Positions 16,056 to 23,845 of a stretch of DNA of 64,000 nucleotides are shown piece by piece. Numbering within the stretch: the first letter of the stretch is position 1; each line of letters starts with the position of its first letter. The notes beneath the pieces are model-generated. The model had not been told where the DNA came from. It was given only the letters and a program-made list of their open reading frames with translations, and ran no database searches. Source of the stretch: an uncultured Ruthenibacterium sp. (GTDB taxonomy: Bacteria; Bacillota; Clostridia; Oscillospirales; Ruminococcaceae); contig CALXBO010000008.1 of NCBI GenBank assembly GCA_944386565.1, positions 1 to 64,000 of the forward strand, in the 5' to 3' direction. Position numbers and translations under genes: made by a program.

Positions 16056-16087
16056 TGTGACCATCAACAGCAAAGGAGTTGTGTCCA

Positions 16088-16378
16088 TTGGCATTCAAAC
16101 CGCAGCTCACCTACAAGGGACGTCCCCTTGTCCGCTGCAAAAATGACATCTACTACGGCAATCTGAGCGATCCGTATGTCATTTTCATGCAGGTGCTCAC
16201 CACCAAAGAGGAAAACGGCGTTCAGGTGGCCGACCGCGTCCATGTGACGCTGCTCTCCACCGACACCACGAAGAGCCCCATCGAGCGCATGGTGCAGCAG
16301 TCGAACAAAAACGGCCTGTACAGCGCGCTGGAGATCGGAACGATCTGGCTCGACAAGGCGCTGGCCAAAAAAGCGTAA
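16088..16378 (+). CDS. Small conserved-looking protein of unknown function with a TTG start
   Basis: A 96-residue protein with no domain I recognise. TTG at 16088 is chosen because AAAGGAG (16072-16078) lies 9 bp before it; the earlier TTG at 16079 abuts the Shine-Dalgarno sequence. The product begins MAFKPQLTYKGRPLVRC, is rich in beta-strand patterns with a basic N-terminus, contains DPYVIFMQVLTT and ends LDKALAKKA. No signal peptide or membrane segment is seen. It is 32 bp after ireB and ends at a terminator, so the two form a short operon; a link to IreB is only contextual. Confidence 0.75.
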   Translation: MAFKPQLTYKGRPLVRCKNDIYYGNLSDPYVIFMQVLTTKEENGVQVADRVHVTLLSTDTTKSPIERMVQQSNKNGLYSALEIGTIWLDKALAKKA

Positions 16379-16380
16379 GA

Positions 16381-16413
16381 AAAAATCCCGGAGCACATCG
16401 CTCCGGGATTTTT
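16381..16413. terminator. Bidirectional terminator at the plus/minus switch point
   Basis: AAAAATCCCGGAGC (16381-16394) pairs with 16400-16413 around ACATC. T runs on both strands serve the convergent genes ending at 16378 and 16419. Confidence 0.93.
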
Positions 16414-16418
16414 GCTGT

Positions 16419-17609
16419 TCAGTTGAAATGTCCGTCCCAGACGGGAAGTTCCTCGAGGTACTGGGACTCGACGGCCGGAACGTAATACGCGCCGAGCGTC
16501 ACAACGCCCTCTTGCTGTGCGATCCCCTCCGGCTTCACCTCCGCCCAGAAGCGGTAGTAAGGCTGGTAGACCTCTTCGTTCGGCGCACGGTAGACCAGCT
16601 CCACCACGCGCACGTCGTCTGCCGAGGGCAGCGAACCGGGGACTGTGGTGATGCAGTTTCCGTTTTCCAGCAGCGCGAGCGCCTCGTCCGGCGTGATGAT
16701 GGGATAATCCCCCAGTTTTTCCGACCGGTCGTACGCATTGTACCAGACGGTGACGGATTCGCTTTCCTCTTTGGGGAAGTACCCGAACCCGACCGTGTTC
16801 AGGCTGCGCTCTTCGGCACGCGCCGCAGCCGTCTCCGAGCGCTCTGCAAACACGATCTCATAGTTCACGTTGCCGTCCCGGTCGACGTTTCCTCCGGTGA
16901 CGACTGCCTCCGGGTCCTGCAGGCCGAGCCGGTCCGACATGGACGCCAGCAAACTCTGCGCGGTCTCGTCGGGGGCGAACGGTGCATCACCATATGTCAG
17001 TGTTCCGGGTTTCATCGTCACACGGACAGCGCCGGATTTCGCCGCATAAAAGTTCAGTCCGTCCGTCTCAAGTTTCACGGAGCCCGAGAACATCTGATCC
17101 GATACGGGAAAGCCCTTCTCTTCAATGCCTTTGATGATCTGTTCCAGTTCCTCGTCCGGCGGCGTGTTGTCCGTACGCACAACCTCGCCCTCCGTCACGC
17201 CGAACAGCGCGGCGACTTCCCACAGGCGCGCTTCCATCGCGTCGAGGTCGGGGCGGCTGAGCCACGAGGGATTGCGGTAGACCGGCATCGTGTCCGGCAG
17301 CTCTTGCCCGTCCTCGAGCGCGTTCAGCGGCCGGTAATCCTCCGCCGAGCGCACTTCAACGCCCTCAAAGCCCATACCGGTGTCAGTCACGGCGGAGGGC
17401 AGCAGCGGCAGGCCGAGAGCCGACTCGGAAGAGGATGCCGGCGGCGCAGAGAGCCCGGCGCGCCATACAGCGGCCCCCAGCACGAGGACAAAACACGCGG
17501 CCGCAGCGAGCCACGGAACGGCTGTTCTGCGTCGGCGGTACGATTCGGCCTGTTCGATGAACGCATCGTCGATCTCACCGATGGCTCTCAGCAATCTCCA
17601 CGCGTTCAT
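16419..17609 (-). CDS. Putative membrane anti-sigma factor partner of the ECF sigma factor
   Basis: A 396-residue protein with a short cytoplasmic N-terminus (about 30 residues with a basic RRRR stretch), one membrane helix (PWLAAAACFVLVLGAAVW, about residues 32-50), a Ser/Pro-rich linker and a large extracellular domain with no family I can name. Its ATG overlaps the stop of the sigma factor gene by 4 bp. That overlap and the topology are those of a transmembrane anti-sigma factor that holds sigma at the membrane until a signal is sensed outside. No zinc-binding HxxxCxxC motif is seen, so it is not a ZAS-type anti-sigma. The signal is unknown. Confidence 0.65.
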   Translation of the reverse strand: MNAWRLLRAIGEIDDAFIEQAESYRRRRTAVPWLAAAACFVLVLGAAVWRAGLSAPPASSSESALGLPLLPSAVTDTGMGFEGVEVRSAEDYRPLNALEDGQELPDTMPVYRNPSWLSRPDLDAMEARLWEVAALFGVTEGEVVRTDNTPPDEELEQIIKGIEEKGFPVSDQMFSGSVKLETDGLNFYAAKSGAVRVTMKPGTLTYGDAPFAPDETAQSLLASMSDRLGLQDPEAVVTGGNVDRDGNVNYEIVFAERSETAAARAEERSLNTVGFGYFPKEESESVTVWYNAYDRSEKLGDYPIITPDEALALLENGNCITTVPGSLPSADDVRVVELVYRAPNEEVYQPYYRFWAEVKPEGIAQQEGVVTLGAYYVPAVESQYLEELPVWDGHFN

Positions 17610-18166
17610 ACGGACACCCCCTCCCGCTCCAGGTAACTGCGCAGCGCTTTCCGCATCCGGAACAGCACCGTGGCGGTGGTGTTCTCATTCATTGACAGCT
17701 TCTTTGCGACGGCGGCTACGGGTTCGGCATAATAGTACCGCAAAATGAACGCCGCGCGGTGTTCCGGGCGCTGTGCGCGCAGGAAGTCGTTCAGAAGGCG
17801 CGTGAGCTCTGCGTCGTCTGCCTCGCTTTCCACGTGCGACGCGGCGGGAATGCACTGCTCCAGTTCGCTCAGAAGCAGTTCTCCCTGCCCTCCCCCGCGC
17901 TTCTGCGCACGGAGGCCTTTCAGACGGTCGACGGACAGATTGCGCGTGATGCGCCCGAGCCACAGGCGAAGGCGCGACGGGCGCTCGGGCGGAATGGCGT
18001 TCCACGCGCGCATCCACGTGTCGCTGACGCATTCCTCGGCGTCCTGCAAAAGCCCCACGATTCGCAGCGCGATGGCGGTGCAGTATGCGCCGTACTTCTC
18101 GCTCGTCGCGGTCACCGCGTCCTCCGAGCGGTTCCAGTACAGACGGATGATCTCTTCGTCTTCCAC
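17606..18166 (-). CDS. ECF-type RNA polymerase sigma factor
   Basis: A 186-residue extracytoplasmic-function sigma factor. Region 2 spans roughly residues 10-95 (DAEECVSDTWMRAWNAIPP, RITRNLSVDRL), and region 4 spans about 125-180 with the helix-turn-helix EPVAAVAKKLSMNENTTATVL. GTG at 18166 is preferred because AAAGGGGGT lies 7 bp upstream; a TTG at 18199 would add 11 residues. It overlaps the downstream anti-sigma gene. The promoter set it recognises cannot be read from this window; autoregulation is common in the family. Confidence 0.92.
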   Translation of the reverse strand: MEDEEIIRLYWNRSEDAVTATSEKYGAYCTAIALRIVGLLQDAEECVSDTWMRAWNAIPPERPSRLRLWLGRITRNLSVDRLKGLRAQKRGGGQGELLLSELEQCIPAASHVESEADDAELTRLLNDFLRAQRPEHRAAFILRYYYAEPVAAVAKKLSMNENTTATVLFRMRKALRSYLEREGVSV

Positions 18167-18197
18167 GGTGATACCCCCTTTCACCTGTCCAGACGAC

Positions 18198-18234
18198 AAA
18201 AGCGTCCTTTCCTTTCACGGAAAAGGGCGCTTTT
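18198..18234 (-). terminator. Probable terminator after the YbaK-like gene
   Basis: AAAAGCGTCCTTT (18198-18210) pairs with 18222-18234 with one G-U position. On the minus strand the hairpin ends in TTTT. It lies between the ybaK-like stop and the sigma factor start. Confidence 0.45.
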
Positions 18235-18251
18235 GCAAATTTTTTCGGCCG

Positions 18252-18722
18252 TTACGTCCAGCCTTTGCAGACGTCCACGCGGCCGTCCGCGTCGCAGGCG
18301 GCATACAGCTCGTCGGGCGTCATCCGCACGGCACTGGCCGCATTTCCCGCCGCCGGATAAACGGTCTCAAAGCGCCACAGGGATTCGTCCAGATACTTTT
18401 TCACACCCTCGTTGACGCCGAACGGACACACGCCGCCCACAGCGTGGCCGACGCGGGGCTCCACTTCGTCAAACGAGAGCATCTTCGCCTTTGTGCCGAA
18501 AAACGCCTTGAACTTCGGATTGTCCACCTTCGCATCACCCGCGGCGATGACCAGAACGGTCTTGCCGTGCACGTCAAACGAAAGCGTCTTGGCGATGTGC
18601 GCCTCCTCACAGCCCAACGCCTGCGCGGCCAGCGCGACCGTCGCCGAAGAGACGCTGAATTCGATGATGCGGTCTTCCAGACCGCGCTGCGCCAGCCAGC
18701 TGCGCGCGCGTTCCATCGACAT
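18252..18722 (-). CDS. YbaK/EbsC family aminoacyl-tRNA deacylase-like protein
   Basis: A 156-residue protein of the YbaK/ProX editing superfamily, which hydrolyses misacylated tRNAs (Cys-, Ala- or Ser-tRNA). Family motifs are the TVALAAQALGCEEAHIAKTL stretch with the conserved Lys, the GDAKVDNPKFKAFF strand, and the glycine-rich HAVGGVCPFG. ATG at 18722 has AGGAGGAAG upstream; a second ATG two codons later is possible. The exact tRNA substrate cannot be told from sequence. It stands alone between two terminators. Confidence 0.9.
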   Translation of the reverse strand: MSMERARSWLAQRGLEDRIIEFSVSSATVALAAQALGCEEAHIAKTLSFDVHGKTVLVIAAGDAKVDNPKFKAFFGTKAKMLSFDEVEPRVGHAVGGVCPFGVNEGVKKYLDESLWRFETVYPAAGNAASAVRMTPDELYAACDADGRVDVCKGWT

Positions 18723-18744
18723 AATTCTTCCTCCTCGCGTATGC

Positions 18745-18769
18745 AAAAAGAGCCCGCGTTTCCGCGGGC
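18745..18769 (-). terminator. Terminator after the CD1247-like gene
   Basis: GCCCGCG (18752-18758) pairs with CGCGGGC (18763-18769). On the minus strand the hairpin is followed by TTTTT (18749-18745). Confidence 0.8.
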
Positions 18770-18784
18770 CCTTTGAAGTCTGTA

Positions 18785-19219
18785 TCACTCTTTGTCCTCG
18801 GACTCGTCCGAAGCTTCTTCGTCGCCGAAATCGACTTCGAACTTCGTGCCGCAGTTGGGGCATGCCAGATTCTCGTCGGTGAGCATTTCCTCATCCACGC
18901 AGACCACTTCGCCGCACGCAGGGCAGGTGATCTCATACAGGCCGTCCTCATACTCTTCGGGCTCTTCTTCGTCCTCGTCGTCCTCTTCCTCTTCGCCGTC
19001 GTCCCAGATATAATCCTCGACGTTCGAGAGGTCTTCGCTGATCGCGTCGACTTCGTCGTACAGATCGCCGACTTCCTCATCCATGGACGAGACTTTCTTG
19101 GCGGTCGCTTCCAGCGCCTCCACGACAGCGGCAAGCACTTTGCCCTCCTTCGTGGTCAGGTCAAGCTCCAGCCCGTCCATCAAACCCTTGATGTATGCGA
19201 CTTTCTCGTTGAGTTCCAT
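18785..19219 (-). CDS. CD1247 N-terminal-domain protein with C-terminal zinc ribbon
   Basis: A 144-residue protein of a Clostridia-specific family named after Clostridioides CD1247; function unknown. Residues 1-70 form a helical coiled-coil-like domain (NEKVAYIKGLMDGLELD). A very acidic linker follows (about residues 72-92, nearly all D/E), then a four-Cys zinc ribbon (CPACGE ... CPNCGT) and an acidic tail. ATG follows AAAGGGAGG. It lies 69 bp after efp, perhaps in one transcript. The acidic linker could mimic nucleic acid or bind a basic partner; this is speculation. Confidence 0.85.
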   Translation of the reverse strand: MELNEKVAYIKGLMDGLELDLTTKEGKVLAAVVEALEATAKKVSSMDEEVGDLYDEVDAISEDLSNVEDYIWDDGEEEEDDEDEEEPEEYEDGLYEITCPACGEVVCVDEEMLTDENLACPNCGTKFEVDFGDEEASDESEDKE

Positions 19220-19288
19220 TGCGGAATCCTCCCTTTGTTTCTAAGATCAAACGTGAAGTGCAATCCCGGCGCAGTTTCCCGCGAACGA

Positions 19289-19846
19289 TCAGGCGCGCTC
19301 CATGTACTCGCCGGTGCGGGTGTCGATGCGGATCATGTCGCCCTCGTTGATGAACAGGGGCACGCGGATCTCGGCACCGGTCTCCAGCGTGGCGGGTTTC
19401 AGCGTGTTGGTGGCGGTGTTGCCCTTGAAGCCCGGGTCCGTCTTGGTGACTTCGAGCGTGACGAAGTTGGGCGCCTCAACGCCGAACACCTTGCCCTTGT
19501 AGGACAGGACCTTGCACACCTCGTTCTCCTTGACGAACTTGAACGCATCGCCCAGCTCGGACTCATTCAGAGGGATCTGCTCGTACGTCTCATTGTCCAT
19601 GAAGTAGTACAGGCCGCCGTCCGAATACGAATACGTCATCTCACGGCGCTCGATATAAGCCGTGGGGAACTTCGCAGTGGGGTTGTACGTTTTCTCCACA
19701 ACGGAACCCGTGATCACATTGCGGATCTTAGTGCGGACAAAAGCAGCGCCCTTACCCGGCTTGACGTGCTGAAATTCAACGATCTGATACACATTTCCGT
19801 CTTCTTCAAACGTGATGCCGTTGCGAAAATCGCCAGCAGATACCAT
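19289..19846 (-). CDS. efp: Translation elongation factor P
   Basis: EF-P relieves ribosome stalling at polyproline motifs. It has 185 residues, the normal length, with the KOW-like domain I (tip KPGKGAAF around residues 30-37), the OB domains II and III, and the C-terminal signature region ([20 protein letters not shown]). The tip residue that is modified in other bacteria is Lys here. ATG follows GGAGGATG. A probable promoter lies at 19890-19918, with a small palindrome in the spacer. Confidence 0.97.
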   Translation of the reverse strand: MVSAGDFRNGITFEEDGNVYQIVEFQHVKPGKGAAFVRTKIRNVITGSVVEKTYNPTAKFPTAYIERREMTYSYSDGGLYYFMDNETYEQIPLNESELGDAFKFVKENEVCKVLSYKGKVFGVEAPNFVTLEVTKTDPGFKGNTATNTLKPATLETGAEIRVPLFINEGDMIRIDTRTGEYMERA

Positions 19847-19889
19847 AAATTACATCCTCCATTACTCTTCTGGTGTCATAGCTGTTTTT

Positions 19890-19918
19890 AGTTTACCGCA
19901 TTTTGCGGCCAATTTCAA
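19890..19918 (-). promoter_or_regulatory. Probable promoter of efp with palindromic spacer
   Basis: On the minus strand TTGAAA (19918-19913) and TAAACT (19895-19890) are 17 bp apart. CCGCA and TGCGG (19896-19908) form an inverted repeat in the spacer, touching the -10. Confidence 0.45.
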
Positions 19919-20445
19919 GGGGTGCGGTGCAATTTACCGCCCTTTGCATAGTACCTTTTCAAAAAAGGTTTTTCGAGGTGGCGCTTCAGGCGGATGTTCC
20001 ACTTGATGTCGCGGTACATCGGCTGCACCAGCAACATGCGGATCCCGTACAGGTTCGCGCCGACCGAGTCGGTGAAGATCTGATCGCCCACCAGCGCGAG
20101 CTCTTCCTTTTTCACACCGAGCTTTCTGCGCGCCCGGGCAAGCCCTGTCGGGGACGGTTTGCAGCAGAACGAGACATACGGCAGACCGATCTTATCCGCG
20201 AAGGGAGCAACTCTCTTTTCAAAATTGTTGGACGCGATCACCATGGCGATGCCTGCCTTTCGCATGACAGCCAGCCAATCTGCGATCTCCTGCGGAAGCT
20301 CCTGGCTCCCGTGTCCGGTCAGTGTGTTGTCGACGTCGAGCACAAGCGCACGGATGCCGTTTTCCCGCAGGTACTCCGGCGTGATGGCCGCCGCGCCGGT
20401 AAAGACCGCGTCCGGCAGAAACAATCGGGTACGTGAAAGTGCCAT
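19915..20445 (-). CDS. yqeG: YqeG family HAD-IIIA phosphatase
   Basis: A 176-residue HAD-superfamily phosphatase. The nucleophile motif is LDVDNTLT (about residue 36), then the VIASNN motif II with conserved polar residues, Lys in CCKPSP, and the acidic motif LVGDQIFTDS. The homologue in Bacillus lies in the yqeG-yqeH-aroE cluster. Its substrate is not established. ATG at 20445 has GGAGG 8 bp upstream; the long N-terminal extension of the frame is rejected as non-conserved low-quality sequence. Confidence 0.92.
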   Translation of the reverse strand: MALSRTRLFLPDAVFTGAAAITPEYLRENGIRALVLDVDNTLTGHGSQELPQEIADWLAVMRKAGIAMVIASNNFEKRVAPFADKIGLPYVSFCCKPSPTGLARARRKLGVKKEELALVGDQIFTDSVGANLYGIRMLLVQPMYRDIKWNIRLKRHLEKPFLKRYYAKGGKLHRTP

Positions 20446-20574
20446 AAAACCTCCCAGCGCCGCACATGCAGAGAGCGGCGTTATGTGATAGAGATAACGT
20501 CTGCCGTTCCGTCGGCAGCAAAAAGCAGAACCGCACGGCAGGCCGCCGGGGCCGTCCGCCCTTCCGGTGATTTC
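20446..20574 (-). other. Intergenic region upstream of yqeG with two short inverted repeats
   Basis: No gene is seen. CGTTAT (20479-20484) and ATAACG (20494-20499) form a 6-bp inverted repeat, and CTGCCG (20501-20506) with CGGCAG (20513-20518) forms an adjacent hairpin. No strong promoter was recognised. The repeats may belong to a regulator-binding site or to the yqeG 5' leader. Confidence 0.4.
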
Positions 20575-20612
20575 AAAGCAAAAGCGGGCCTTCACATGGG
20601 AAGGCCCGCTTT
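20575..20612 (-). terminator. Rho-independent terminator of rpsU
   Basis: AAAGCGGGCCTTC (20581-20593) pairs perfectly with 20600-20612. On the minus strand the stem ends in TTT followed by TGCTTT. It lies 33 bp after the rpsU stop. Confidence 0.88.
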
Positions 20613-20645
20613 GTTTGTGATCTGCACCGAAGTGATCCGGCAAAC

Positions 20646-20822
20646 TTATTTGTACTTCCGTTTGCGGGCAGCCTCGGACTTTTTCTTGCGGCGCACGGAA
20701 GGCTTCTCGTAGGCCTCGCGCTTGCGCACTTCAGCGAGAACTCCGGAGCGAGCACAGGAACGCTTGAAGCGGCGCAGTGCGCTCTCCAGCGATTCATTGT
20801 CTTTGACTCTGATTTCCGACAT
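20646..20822 (-). CDS. rpsU: Ribosomal protein S21
   Basis: Small 30S subunit protein, 58 residues. The N-terminus [20 protein letters not shown] and the basic C-terminus ([19 protein letters not shown]) are those of S21. ATG at 20822 follows AAGGGAGGGA; the upstream extension of the frame is not S21-like. It is monocistronic, with a strong promoter at 20948-20976 and a terminator at 20575-20612. Confidence 0.97.
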   Translation of the reverse strand: MSEIRVKDNESLESALRRFKRSCARSGVLAEVRKREAYEKPSVRRKKKSEAARKRKYK

Positions 20823-20947
20823 CTTTGTCCCTCCCTTAACCTTAGGGTCTCCCGCACAACCGCGCCGAAAACGTAGCAGTTCGCGGGCAGGAGTTGGGGC
20901 CATTGAAACACAGACGACAGTCCGCGTTTTAACCATTCAACTACTAA

Positions 20948-20976
20948 ATTATACTATGTTTCGCAAAGTTCGTCAA
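20948..20976 (-). promoter_or_regulatory. Strong promoter of rpsU
   Basis: On the minus strand TTGACG (20976-20971) and consensus TATAAT (20953-20948) are 17 bp apart. The transcript has a leader of about 120 nt before the rpsU ATG. Confidence 0.88.
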
Positions 20977-20999
20977 CTACTATTTTCTGCAAATTGCAA

Positions 21000-23408
21000 T
21001 CAGCCTTTTACGGCGATGTTGACGAGTTTGCCCGGCACATAGATCTCCTTGACGACCGTCTTGCCCTCGATGGCATTCGCCACGGCGGGATCGGCTTTCG
21101 CGAGCGCGATGGCGTCGTCCTTCGCGATGTCCGCGGCGACCGTCAGGCGCGCGCGCAGCTTGCCGTTGACCTGCACGGCGATCTCGACGGTGGACTCCAC
21201 ACACTTCGCCTCGTCGTACTCCGGCCACCTGGCGTGCGCGATCTGGCCCTCAAAGCCGGACTGCTGCCACAGCTCTTCGGTGATGTGCGGTGCAAACGGA
21301 TTGAGCAGCGTCAGGAGCACGCTCCACTCAGCGCGCGTGACGGTCTTCTGATCGTACATGTCGTTCACAAGCGTCATCAGCGCGGCGATGGCCGTGTTCA
21401 TCTTCAGGTTCTCGATGTCCTCGGTGACCTTCTTGATGGTGCGGTGCATTGCGCCCTCAAGAGCGGCGGAATACGCATCGCCGTCCACAACGTGCTCGGA
21501 CAGGCCCCAGACGCGCTCGAGGAAGCGGCGGCAGCCCTTGACGGACTCCGGATTCCACGGCGCGGCCTTCTCGAAGTCGCCGATGAACATCTCGTACAGG
21601 CGCATCGTATCCGCGCCGTAATCGCGCACGACGTCGTCGGGGTTGACGACGTTGCCGCGGCTCTTGGACATCTTCTCGCCGTTCGCGCCGAGGATCATGC
21701 CGTGGCTCGTGCGCTTCTTGTACGGCTCGGAGAACGGCACAACGCCGATGTCATACAGGAACTTGTTCCAGAAACGGCTGTACAGCAGGTGGAGCGTCGT
21801 GTGCTCCATGCCGCCGTTGTACCAGTCGACCGGACCCCAGTACTCGAGCGCTTCCCTGGAAGCAAGCGCCTCGGAGTTGTGCGGGTCCATATAGCGCAGG
21901 AAATACCAGGACGAACCGGCCCACTGGGGCATCGTGTCCGTCTCTCGTTTGGCGGGGCCGCCGCACTTCGGGCAGGTGGTGTTCACCCATTCGGTGTGGC
22001 GCGCCAGCGGGCTCTCGCCGTCGCCGGACGGCTCGAAGTCCGTGATCTCCGGCAGGCGCAGCGGCAGCTCGCTCTCGTCGATGGGCTGCCAGCCGCAGTG
22101 ATCGCACCAGACCATCGGGATGGGCTCGCCCCAGTAGCGCTGACGGCTGAACACCCAGTCACGCAGTTTGAAGTTCGTCTTCGCCTCACCGATGCCCTTC
22201 TCCACGAGCCAGTCGGTGATGGCTTTCTTCGCCTCGTCGACGCTCATGCCGTTGAGGAAGCCGCTGTTGACCATCACGCCCGTGGCGCAGTCGGTGAAGG
22301 CGGCCTCTTCCACATTGCCGCCCTTGACGACCTCGATGATCTCGCAGCCGAACTTTTTGGCGAACTCCCAGTCGCGCTCGTCGTGTGCCGGAACAGCCAT
22401 GATGGCGCCCGTGCCGTAGCTGATGAGCACGTAGTCGGAGATGAAGATGGGAATCTCACGGCCGTTGACCGGGTTGACGGCGCGCACGCCGTCGAGCTTC
22501 ACGCCCGTCTTGTCCTTCGCGAGCTCCGTGCGCTCGAAGTCGCTCTTGTGAGCAGCCTCTTCGCGGTAGGCGCGCACCTCGTCCATGTTGACGATCTTGT
22601 CCGCCCACTTTTCGAGGAACGGGTGCTCCGGGCTCATGACCATGTACGTCGCACCGAACAGAGTATCCGGACGGGTGGTGTAGATCAGCAGGTCGTCGCC
22701 CGCCGTCGTGGCAAAGCGCACCTCCGCGCCGTGGCTGCGGCCGATCCAGTTGATCTGCTGCGTCTTGACGCGCTCGATGAAATCGAGGTCTTTCAGATCG
22801 TCGATCAGACGGTCGGCATACGCCGTGATCTTGAGCATCCACTGGCTCTTGACCTTGTGCACAACGTCGCTGCCGCAGCGCTCGCACTTGCCGCCCACGA
22901 CCTCTTCGTTGGCCAGCACGACCTTGCAGCCCGTGCACCAGTTGACGTTCATTTCTTTCTTGTACGCAAGGCCCTTCTTGTACAGCTGCAGGAAGATCCA
23001 CTGCGTCCACTTGTAGTAATCGGGATCGGTCGTGTTGACCTCGCGATCCCAGTCAAAGGAAAGGCCGAGCATTTTGAGCTGGCTCTTGAAGCGCGCGATG
23101 TTCTTTTCCGTAACGATCTCGGGGTGGATGTGATTCTTCATCGCGTAGTTTTCCGTGGGAAGACCGAACGCGTCCCAGCCCATGGGATACAGGACATTGT
23201 AGCCCTGCAGGCGCTTTTTGCGCGCGATGATGTCGAGCGCCGTGTACGGACGGGGATGTCCGACGTGCAGGCCCTGACCCGAGGGATACGGGAACTCCAC
23301 GAGCGCGTAATACTTGGGCAGAGTGAAATCCTGCTTGGCCGCAAAGGTTTTCTCCTCGTCCCAGATCTTCTGCCATTTTGCCTCAACGGCTTTGAAATCG
23401 TACTTCAA
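21000..23408 (-). CDS. leuS: Leucine--tRNA ligase
   Basis: Class I synthetase, 802 residues. The HIGH-type motif is HVGHP at residues 48-52, and KMSKS lies near residue 576 ([14 protein letters not shown]). The CP1 editing domain is around residues 220-410 ([14 protein letters not shown]). A zinc-type Cys pair is visible in CTGCKVV...CERCGS, and the Leu-specific C-terminal domain is present. It is 61 bp after rsfS without an obvious promoter or terminator between, and is probably the last gene of the long rlmB-to-leuS unit. No T-box was seen upstream. Confidence 0.97.
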   Translation of the reverse strand: MKYDFKAVEAKWQKIWDEEKTFAAKQDFTLPKYYALVEFPYPSGQGLHVGHPRPYTALDIIARKKRLQGYNVLYPMGWDAFGLPTENYAMKNHIHPEIVTEKNIARFKSQLKMLGLSFDWDREVNTTDPDYYKWTQWIFLQLYKKGLAYKKEMNVNWCTGCKVVLANEEVVGGKCERCGSDVVHKVKSQWMLKITAYADRLIDDLKDLDFIERVKTQQINWIGRSHGAEVRFATTAGDDLLIYTTRPDTLFGATYMVMSPEHPFLEKWADKIVNMDEVRAYREEAAHKSDFERTELAKDKTGVKLDGVRAVNPVNGREIPIFISDYVLISYGTGAIMAVPAHDERDWEFAKKFGCEIIEVVKGGNVEEAAFTDCATGVMVNSGFLNGMSVDEAKKAITDWLVEKGIGEAKTNFKLRDWVFSRQRYWGEPIPMVWCDHCGWQPIDESELPLRLPEITDFEPSGDGESPLARHTEWVNTTCPKCGGPAKRETDTMPQWAGSSWYFLRYMDPHNSEALASREALEYWGPVDWYNGGMEHTTLHLLYSRFWNKFLYDIGVVPFSEPYKKRTSHGMILGANGEKMSKSRGNVVNPDDVVRDYGADTMRLYEMFIGDFEKAAPWNPESVKGCRRFLERVWGLSEHVVDGDAYSAALEGAMHRTIKKVTEDIENLKMNTAIAALMTLVNDMYDQKTVTRAEWSVLLTLLNPFAPHITEELWQQSGFEGQIAHARWPEYDEAKCVESTVEIAVQVNGKLRARLTVAADIAKDDAIALAKADPAVANAIEGKTVVKEIYVPGKLVNIAVKG

Positions 23409-23469
23409 TCCTCTTCAACTCCATCTCAGAATCGTCTCCGCGGCCGAAGGCGGCGCACGGCGGCAAAAA

Positions 23470-23823
23470 TTACTCTTCTTCGAACGCGGGCGTGACGTCC
23501 TCGCCGTCGGCCCACAGATGCTCGAGATCATAGAAATCGCGCGCTTCGGGGCTGAAAACATGAACGATCACACTGCCGTAATCGAGAATGAACCAGTTGT
23601 TGGTGTGAAATCCCTCCGTGCGGAGCGGCGCCGTTCCGGCTTCTTTCAGGCGGAACTCCACTTCTTCGGCAAGGCTCTTGACGTGCGTGGACGACGTGCC
23701 GGAGGCGATGACAAAATAGTCCGCCATCACGGTGACGTCCGTGACGCGCAGCACTTTGACGCGCGTCGCTTTCTTGGAGTCCAGAATTTTCGCGGCCTCC
23801 CATGCGATTGCTTTCGGTTCCAT
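23470..23823 (-). CDS. rsfS: Ribosome silencing factor
   Basis: RsfS (DUF143) binds L14 and blocks subunit joining under starvation. It has 117 residues with the core VTDVTVMADYFVIASGTSS, then the conserved HTNNWFILDYGSVIVHVF stretch (usually GxxxxWvllDyGdvvvHvF). ATG at 23823 follows AAAGGAGAA. It lies downstream of two LCP genes and upstream of leuS, in the widespread nadD-yqeK-LCP-rsfS order. Confidence 0.96.
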   Translation of the reverse strand: MEPKAIAWEAAKILDSKKATRVKVLRVTDVTVMADYFVIASGTSSTHVKSLAEEVEFRLKEAGTAPLRTEGFHTNNWFILDYGSVIVHVFSPEARDFYDLEHLWADGEDVTPAFEEE

Positions 23824-23845
23824 GCGGTTCTCCTTTGTTTGTAAA

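Noticed and set aside
20994..23495. An open frame of 833 codons on the plus strand
   Set aside because: Antisense shadow of leuS, which has complete synthetase motifs.
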